Shown here: positions 59,020 through 64,000 of the stretch, one piece after another
Position numbering within the stretch: position 1 is the stretch's first letter
Layout: the number at the start of each line of letters is the position of its first letter
From: Streptomyces tuirus
Lineage (GTDB): Bacteria > Actinomycetota > Actinomycetes > Streptomycetales > Streptomycetaceae
Reading direction: 5' to 3'
Length of the DNA: 64,000 bases
NCBI RefSeq assembly: GCF_014701095.1
Contig: NZ_AP023439.1
Location: 5,382,001-5,446,000, forward strand
Program-made: the position numbers and the translations under genes
Notes under the pieces: generated by a model
What the model was told of the DNA's origin: nothing
Databases searched by the model: none
Seen by the model: the letters and a program-made list of their open reading frames with translations, nothing else

Positions 59020-61239
59020 ATGGATCTCGTGCCCGCACTGGAAGAACCCCTGCGCCAACCGCTGAAGTCGGTGCTCGGCCCCGCCACCGCGAAGGTGATG
59101 GCCGAGCACCTCGGCCTGCTCACCGTCGGCGACCTCCTGCACCACTACCCGCGCAGATACGAGGAGCGCGGCCAGCTCACCCACCTCGCCGACCTCCCCA
59201 TGGACGAGCACGTCACGGTGGTCGCACAGGTCGCCGACGCCCGCCTGCACACCTTCGCCTCCGCCAAGGCCCCGCGCGGCAAGGGCCAGCGCCTGGAGGT
59301 CACGATCACGGACGGCAGCGGCCGGCTCCAACTGGTCTTCTTCGGAGCGGGCGTGCACAAGCCCCACAAGGAACTCCTGCCGGGCACCCGCGCGATGTTC
59401 GCGGGCAAGGTCTCCGTCTTCAACCGCCGCCTCCAACTCGCCCATCCAGCCTACGAGTTGCTGCGCGGCGACCCGGACGAGTCCGTCGAGACCTGGGCGG
59501 GCGCCCTGATTCCGATCTACCCCGCCACCGCCAAGCTCGAGTCCTGGAAGATCGGCAAGGCGATCCAGACGGTCCTGCCCACCGCCCAGGAGGCCGTCGA
59601 CCCGCTCCCGGACACCCTGCGCGAGGGCCGCGGTCTGGTCCCGCTCCCCGAAGCCCTGCTCAAGATCCACCGCCCGCACACCAAGGCCGACATCGAGGAC
59701 GCCCGCTCCCGCCTCAAGTGGGACGAGGCCTTCGTCCTCCAGGTCGCCCTGGCCCGCCGCCGCCACGCGGACGCCCAACTCCCCGCCGTCCCCCGCAAGC
59801 CGGCCCCCGACGGCCTCCTCACCGCCTTCGACGCCCGCCTCCCCTTCACCCTCACCGACGGCCAGCAGCGCGTCTCGAGAGAGATCTTCGGCGACCTGGC
59901 CACGAGCCATCCGATGCACCGGCTGCTGCAAGGGGAGGTCGGTTCGGGCAAGACCCTGGTCGCCCTGCGCGCCATGCTCGCCGTGGTCGACGCGGGCGGG
60001 CAGGCCGCCATGCTCGCGCCCACCGAAGTGCTCGCTCAGCAGCACCACCGGTCCGTCGTCGAGATGATGGGCGAGCTGGCCGAGGGCGGCATGCTGGGCG
60101 GGGCCGAGCAGGCCACCAAGGTGGTGCTGCTCACCGGTTCCATGGGAGCGGCCGCCCGGCGGCACGCCCTGCTCGACCTCGCCACCGGCGAGGCCGGCAT
60201 CGTCATCGGCACCCACGCGCTGATCGAGGACAAGGTGCAGTTCCACGACCTGGGCCTGGTCGTGGTCGACGAACAGCACCGCTTCGGCGTCGAGCAGCGC
60301 GACGCCCTGCGCGGCAAGGGCAAGCAGCCCCCGCATCTGCTGGTCATGACCGCCACCCCCATCCCGCGCACGGTCGCCATGACCGTCTTCGGCGACCTGG
60401 AGACCTCCGTCCTCGACCAGCTCCCGGCCGGCCGCTCGCCGATCGCCAGCCATGTGGTCCCGGCCGCCGACAAGCCCCACTTCCTGTCCCGCGCGTGGGA
60501 AAGGGTCCGCGAGGAGGTGGAGAACGGCCACCAGGCCTACGTGGTCTGCCCCCGCATCGGCGACGAGGAGGACGACCCCAAGAAGTCCGCCAAGAAGAAG
60601 TCCCCGGAGGACGAGGCGGAGAAGCGCCCGCCCCTCGCCGTCCTCGACGTGGCCGACCAGCTGGTCAAGGGCCCCCTGCAGGGCCTCCGGGTGGAGGTGC
60701 TCCACGGCAGGATGCACCCCGACGACAAGGACGCCGTCATGCGCCGCTTCGCCGCCGGCGAGACCCATGTCCTGGTCGCCACGACGGTCATCGAGGTCGG
60801 CGTCAACGTCCCCAACGCCACCGCCATGGTGATCATGGACGCCGACCGCTTCGGCGTCTCCCAGCTCCACCAGCTGCGTGGCCGTGTCGGGCGCGGCTCG
60901 GCCCCCGGCCTCTGCCTCCTGGTCACGGAGATGCCCGAGGCGAGCCCGGCCCGCCAGCGCCTGGGCGCGGTCGCCGCCACCCTCGACGGCTTCGAGCTCT
61001 CCCGCATCGACCTGGAACAGCGCCGGGAGGGCGACGTCCTCGGCCAGGCCCAGTCCGGAGCCCGGACCTCCCTGAAGGTCCTCGCCGTCATCGAGGACGA
61101 GGAGATCATCGCGGAGGCGAGGCAGGAGGCGACGGCTGTCGTGGCCCAGGACCCGGAGCTGACCCACCTCCCGGCCCTCCGGACTGCGTTGGACGCCCTC
61201 CTGGACGAGGAACGGGAGCAGTACCTGGAAAAGGGGTGA
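59020..61239 (+). CDS. recG: ATP-dependent DNA helicase RecG
   Basis: A 739-aa branch-migration helicase that rescues stalled replication forks. The N-terminal wedge/OB domain is ALEEPLRQPLKSVLGPATAK through HPAYELLRG. Motif I is GEVGSGKT, motif II DEQHRFG and motif III MTATPIPRT. Motif VI is LHQLRGRVGRGSAPGLCLL. A lysine-rich insert DPKKSAKKKSPEDEAEKRPP is typical of actinobacteria. ATG 59020 (MDLVPALEEP) fits the family N-terminus; the TTG at 58999 adds seven unlikely residues. Confidence 0.95.
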   Translation: MDLVPALEEPLRQPLKSVLGPATAKVMAEHLGLLTVGDLLHHYPRRYEERGQLTHLADLPMDEHVTVVAQVADARLHTFASAKAPRGKGQRLEVTITDGSGRLQLVFFGAGVHKPHKELLPGTRAMFAGKVSVFNRRLQLAHPAYELLRGDPDESVETWAGALIPIYPATAKLESWKIGKAIQTVLPTAQEAVDPLPDTLREGRGLVPLPEALLKIHRPHTKADIEDARSRLKWDEAFVLQVALARRRHADAQLPAVPRKPAPDGLLTAFDARLPFTLTDGQQRVSREIFGDLATSHPMHRLLQGEVGSGKTLVALRAMLAVVDAGGQAAMLAPTEVLAQQHHRSVVEMMGELAEGGMLGGAEQATKVVLLTGSMGAAARRHALLDLATGEAGIVIGTHALIEDKVQFHDLGLVVVDEQHRFGVEQRDALRGKGKQPPHLLVMTATPIPRTVAMTVFGDLETSVLDQLPAGRSPIASHVVPAADKPHFLSRAWERVREEVENGHQAYVVCPRIGDEEDDPKKSAKKKSPEDEAEKRPPLAVLDVADQLVKGPLQGLRVEVLHGRMHPDDKDAVMRRFAAGETHVLVATTVIEVGVNVPNATAMVIMDADRFGVSQLHQLRGRVGRGSAPGLCLLVTEMPEASPARQRLGAVAATLDGFELSRIDLEQRREGDVLGQAQSGARTSLKVLAVIEDEEIIAEARQEATAVVAQDPELTHLPALRTALDALLDEEREQYLEKG

Positions 61240-61259
61240 GGGGGACTGACCCTCTTTCA

Positions 61260-61316
61260 GGGGCGCGGGGCGTAATCCATATGCGGCTACCGCCGCGAGG
61301 GCGCGACCAGCCACAA
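61260..61316. repeat. Dispersed intergenic repeat, copy 4
   Basis: GGGGCGCGGGGCG, then GCCGCGAGGGCGCGACCAGC followed by CAC, closest to copy 1. It fills most of the recG-rsmD gap. Confidence 0.65.
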
Positions 61317-61350
61317 TGAACCTGAAGCCGCCCACGACCAAGGACCGAAG

Positions 61351-61938
61351 ATGACCCGCGTGATCGCCGGCGTAGCCGGTGGACGTCGCCTGGCGGTACC
61401 CCCAGGCACCGGCACCCGCCCCACCTCCGACCGCGCACGCGAAGGCCTCTTCTCCACCTGGCAATCCCTCCTCGGCGGCCCCCTGGACGGCGAACGCGTC
61501 CTCGACCTCTACGCCGGATCAGGAGCCGTGGGCCTCGAAGCCCTCTCCCGGGGCGCCGGCCACACCCTCCTCGTGGAAGCCGACGCCAAAGCGGTCCGCA
61601 CGGTCCGCGAGAACGTCAAGAACCTCGGCCTCCCCGGCGCCGACGTCAGATCGGGCAAAGCGGAGCAGATCATCCGCACGACACCTCCCGGCGACCCCTA
61701 CGACCTCGTCTTCCTCGACCCGCCGTACGCCGTCACGGACGACGATCTTCGGGAGATCCTCCTCACACTCCGCACCGAGGGCTGGCTCGCGGAGGAAGCC
61801 CTCGTCACCGTGGAGCGCAGCACCAGAGGCGGTGAATTCCGTTGGCCCGAGGGCTTCGAACCCCTGAGGGCCCGTCGCTACGGCGAGGGAACGTTTTGGT
61901 ACGGTCGCGCCGCCTCTACGTGCGAAGACGCACGATGA
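61351..61938 (+). CDS. rsmD: 16S rRNA (guanine966-N2)-methyltransferase
   Basis: A 195-aa SAM-dependent methyltransferase. RVIAGVAGGRRLAVPPGTGT and RPTSDRAREGLFS form the N-terminal part. RVLDLYAGSGAVGLEALSRG is the SAM-binding motif, and VFLDPPYAV is the catalytic DPPY for N2-guanine methylation. Its stop lies 26 bases before coaD. Confidence 0.94.
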   Translation: MTRVIAGVAGGRRLAVPPGTGTRPTSDRAREGLFSTWQSLLGGPLDGERVLDLYAGSGAVGLEALSRGAGHTLLVEADAKAVRTVRENVKNLGLPGADVRSGKAEQIIRTTPPGDPYDLVFLDPPYAVTDDDLREILLTLRTEGWLAEEALVTVERSTRGGEFRWPEGFEPLRARRYGEGTFWYGRAASTCEDAR

Positions 61939-61964
61939 CCGGACCGGAGAGCGAGGGATTGCAA

Positions 61965-62444
61965 GTGCGCCGCGCCGTCTGTCCCGGGTCGTTCGACCCG
62001 ATCACCAACGGACATCTCGACATCATCTCCCGCGCCTCCAGGCTGTACGACGAGGTCTATGTCGCGGTGATGATCAACCAGGCCAAGAAGGGCCTGTTCG
62101 AGATCGAGGAGCGGATCGACCTGATCCGCCGGGTCACCGCCGAGTACGGCAACGTCCGCGTGGAGGCCTTCCACGGCCTGCTCGTCGACTTCTGCAAGCA
62201 GCGCGACATCCCCGCCATCGTCAAGGGCCTGCGCGCGGTCAGCGACTTCGACTACGAGCTGCAGATGGCCCAGATGAACAACGGCCTCTCGGGCGTGGAG
62301 ACCCTCTTCATCCCCACCAACCCCACCTACAGCTTCCTGTCGTCCTCCCTGGTCAAGGAGGTCGCGGCGTGGGGCGGCGACGTCTCCCACCTGGTCCCGG
62401 CCGAGGTCCTCGGTGAGCTCACCGAGCGCCTGAGGAAGGACTGA
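61965..62444 (+). CDS. coaD: Phosphopantetheine adenylyltransferase
   Basis: A 159-aa nucleotidyltransferase for coenzyme A synthesis. The T/HxGH motif is CPGSFDPITNGHLDII. KGLRAVSDFDYELQMAQMN and YSFLSSSLVKEVAAWGGDVS follow. I chose GTG 61965 (MRRAVCPGSF) because GAGGGA lies eight bases before it and the length equals the family norm. An ATG at 61935, overlapping the rsmD stop, would add ten residues. Confidence 0.95.
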   Translation: MRRAVCPGSFDPITNGHLDIISRASRLYDEVYVAVMINQAKKGLFEIEERIDLIRRVTAEYGNVRVEAFHGLLVDFCKQRDIPAIVKGLRAVSDFDYELQMAQMNNGLSGVETLFIPTNPTYSFLSSSLVKEVAAWGGDVSHLVPAEVLGELTERLRKD

Positions 62445-62564
62445 ACCGTCCCGTGGAGCCCCGCCGGGCCTGACTGCCCGTCACCCGGTGTCCGGCGTGG
62501 ACCCCGTGGCCGTACAGTCGTCCCGTCCGTCTCCAACGCATCTGTAGAGAGTGGCGAGCACACG

Positions 62565-63653
62565 GTGGACGTGCAGAAGAAGCTCGACGAGATCGTCTCC
62601 GCGGTCTCCGGCGCCAGGTCCATGCCCATGTCGGCCTCGTGCGTGGTCAACCGCGCCGACCTGCTCGCGCTGCTGGAGGAGGTGCGCGCGGCCCTGCCCG
62701 ACTCCCTCGCCCAGGCCCAGGAGCTGATCGGCGGCCGCGAGCAGATGGTCGAGCAGGCCCGCCACGAGGCCCAGCAGATCATCGAGAGCGCGCACGCCGA
62801 GCGGGGCTCGCTGATCTCCGGCACCGAGGTCGCCCGCCGCTCCCAGGCCGAGGCCGACCGGATCCTCGCCGAGGCCCGCCAGGAGGCCGAGGAGATCCGC
62901 GCCGAGGCCGACGAGTACGTCGACTCCAAGCTCGCCAACTTCGAGGTCGTCCTCACCAAGACCCTGGGCTCCGTCGGCCGCGGCCGCGAGAAGCTCCTGG
63001 GCACCGGCCCCGGCACCGACGAGCAGGGCTACGAGGACGAGGACGCCCCCGAGCGCAGCCACGACCCGGAGACCCAGCGCCGCAGCGCCGACGAGTACGT
63101 CGACGTCAAGCTGGGTGCCTTCGAGGCGGTCCTCGCCAAGACGCTGGAGGCCGTCGGCCGCGGCCGGCAGAAGCTGCACGGCCGGATCGCCACCGACGAC
63201 CTCGGCGCCCTCGCCGACGACGCGTCCACCGTCCAGCACTCCAGCGACGCCGACTACCTCGCCGACCTGGCCGCCCTCGCCGAGCCGGAGACCCCGGCCG
63301 GGCAGCCCGTCCACCAGCAGGACTACACACAGCAGGCGTACGCCCCGGCCGCCGGCTACGCCCCGGCGGGAGGCGACCCGGTCCAGCAGCCGGATCCGTA
63401 CGGCGGCTACCCGCAGCAGGCCTACGCGGCCCAGCAGGACCCCTACGGCTACCAGCACGCCGATCCCTACGCGTACCAGGGCTACGACCCCCAGCAGGCG
63501 GCCTACGACCCGAACCAGGCCCAGCAGCAGGCGCAGCAGCAGGGCCACCACGCCCAGCAGGGGTACGCCCTCGACGAGACCAGCCTCTTCGACACCAGCA
63601 TGATCAGCGCCGAGCAGTTGCGGGCCTACGAGCAGGGCCGCGGCCAGGGCTGA
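62565..63653 (+). CDS. DivIVA-like coiled-coil protein with internal duplication
   Basis: A 362-aa protein. Residues 1-115 are coiled coil (VEQARHEAQQIIESAHAERG, then RSQAEADRILAEARQEAEEI), like DivIVA or ATP-synthase b. A 31-residue unit ADEYVD-KL-FE-VL-KTL-VGRGR-KL occurs at 115-145 and again at 175-205. The last 130 residues are Gln/Tyr/Pro-rich repeats (QQAYA, DPYGGYPQQ). The start is GTG 62565. It lies between coaD and the yceD-rpmF operon. It probably has a scaffold role in growth or division, unproven. Confidence 0.82.
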   Translation: MDVQKKLDEIVSAVSGARSMPMSASCVVNRADLLALLEEVRAALPDSLAQAQELIGGREQMVEQARHEAQQIIESAHAERGSLISGTEVARRSQAEADRILAEARQEAEEIRAEADEYVDSKLANFEVVLTKTLGSVGRGREKLLGTGPGTDEQGYEDEDAPERSHDPETQRRSADEYVDVKLGAFEAVLAKTLEAVGRGRQKLHGRIATDDLGALADDASTVQHSSDADYLADLAALAEPETPAGQPVHQQDYTQQAYAPAAGYAPAGGDPVQQPDPYGGYPQQAYAAQQDPYGYQHADPYAYQGYDPQQAAYDPNQAQQQAQQQGHHAQQGYALDETSLFDTSMISAEQLRAYEQGRGQG

Positions 63654-63661
63654 GCACCGGA

Positions 63662-63691
63662 TTGGGCCGACAGCGAAAGGTCCAGTATCCT
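63662..63691 (+). promoter_or_regulatory. Promoter of the yceD operon
   Basis: TTGGGC and TATCCT are 18 bases apart, giving a leader of about 85 bases. Confidence 0.5.
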
Positions 63692-63722
63692 GGCTCTTCG
63701 GTCGCGCGTACGTCCGCGATCC

Positions 63723-63752
63723 ACGCTGCCCGGGAACACCGAAGGGCAGCGT
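63723..63752 (+). promoter_or_regulatory. Hairpin in the yceD leader
   Basis: ACGCTGCCC and GGGCAGCGT pair perfectly around a 12-base loop, about 30 bases before the yceD start. A candidate regulatory stem. Confidence 0.5.
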
Positions 63753-63781
63753 CCCCCGAGCTCACCAGATCGAAAGCAGGA

Positions 63782-64000
63782 ATGGCCCTGAACGCCCGCC
63801 TCGACCACCGCAACCCTCTCGTGTTCGACACACACGAGCTGGGACGGCGTCCTGGTGCGCTGCAGCGCCTGACCCGCACGGTCGACGCTCCCAGGGACCT
63901 CGGTATCCAGGGAGTCATCGGAGTGCCGGAAGGCGCCCCGGTGGAGCTCGGACTCCGTCTGGAGTCGGTCATGGAAGGGGTGCTCGTCACAGGCACCGCC
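63782..64000 (+). CDS. yceD: YceD/DUF177 protein (partial)
   Basis: 73 codons up to the window edge, MALNARLDHRNPLVFDTHEL then GRRPGALQRLTRTVDAPRDL, and VELGLRLESVMEGVLVTGTA. The pattern R-PG-L, then LE-V-EGVLVTG, is that of the DUF177 family. It usually precedes rpmF (L32) and is linked to 23S rRNA or ribosome assembly. The start is ATG 63782 with GCAGGA before it. Confidence 0.88.
   Translation, partial: MALNARLDHRNPLVFDTHELGRRPGALQRLTRTVDAPRDLGIQGVIGVPEGAPVELGLRLESVMEGVLVTGTA

Overview
This window looks like a piece of a Streptomyces chromosome. It is very GC-rich and its genes have strong G/C bias at third codon positions. GTG and TTG starts are common, the transporter and secreted genes look streptomycete, and the window carries two complete conservons (cvn operons). 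Gene order from leuB to the rpmF-region operon is what I recall of the conserved core of the Streptomyces coelicolor chromosome. That match is from memory, not a search. I see no insertion sequence, phage, CRISPR array or replication origin.

Layout. 1-3.3 kb: the end of a secreted metallophosphoesterase, then leuB and ilvE. 3.4-9 kb: an NCS1 permease facing a urease-like pair (ureAB fusion, ureC), an agmatine deiminase and a TetR regulator. 9-12.3 kb: a secreted beta-propeller protein, then cimA behind what looks like an isoleucine attenuator. 12.4-22.9 kb is the accessory part: a SLATT two-helix membrane protein, a Gly-rich membrane protein, tandem repeats, a broken MFS exporter, an EamA exporter with its TetR regulator, a YdeI-like protein, a secreted trypsin, a YceI protein, an SDR enzyme and a family 8 polysaccharide lyase. 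23-25 kb: the acetyl-CoA carboxylase beta and epsilon subunits. 25-36 kb: two tandem conservons on the minus strand. 36.3-40.4 kb: a small unknown protein, a FAH-family hydrolase, gltX, a HAD hydrolase and five Gln/Glu tRNAs. 40.5-44.8 kb: ndgR divergent from leuCD, a small helical protein and a lysine-tailed HU protein. 44.8-52 kb: cofC, an acyltransferase, gpsA, ddl, a lipoprotein, an Lrp-type ligand domain, thiL-thiD and rpmB. 52-64 kb: a DhaL/FakA-like protein, a TPR-HSP90 pair, recG, rsmD, coaD, a DivIVA-like coiled-coil protein and the start of the yceD gene.

How the parts fit. Branched-chain amino acid synthesis is the main theme. CimA, LeuCD and LeuB can make 2-oxobutyrate for isoleucine by the citramalate route, LeuBCD also serve leucine, and IlvE performs the last transamination. 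The IclR regulator NdgR sits divergent to leuCD, and short leader peptides precede cimA and possibly ilvE. GltX lies next to the tRNAs it should charge. The conservons couple histidine-kinase-like membrane proteins to small GTPases.

The least explained items are these: the urease-like enzyme, whose metal ligands are intact but whose substrate loop is rewritten; the cimA attenuator; a near-perfect palindrome before the 43.75 kb gene; the small duplicated-motif protein at 36.3 kb; and the linked HSP90-TPR pair.
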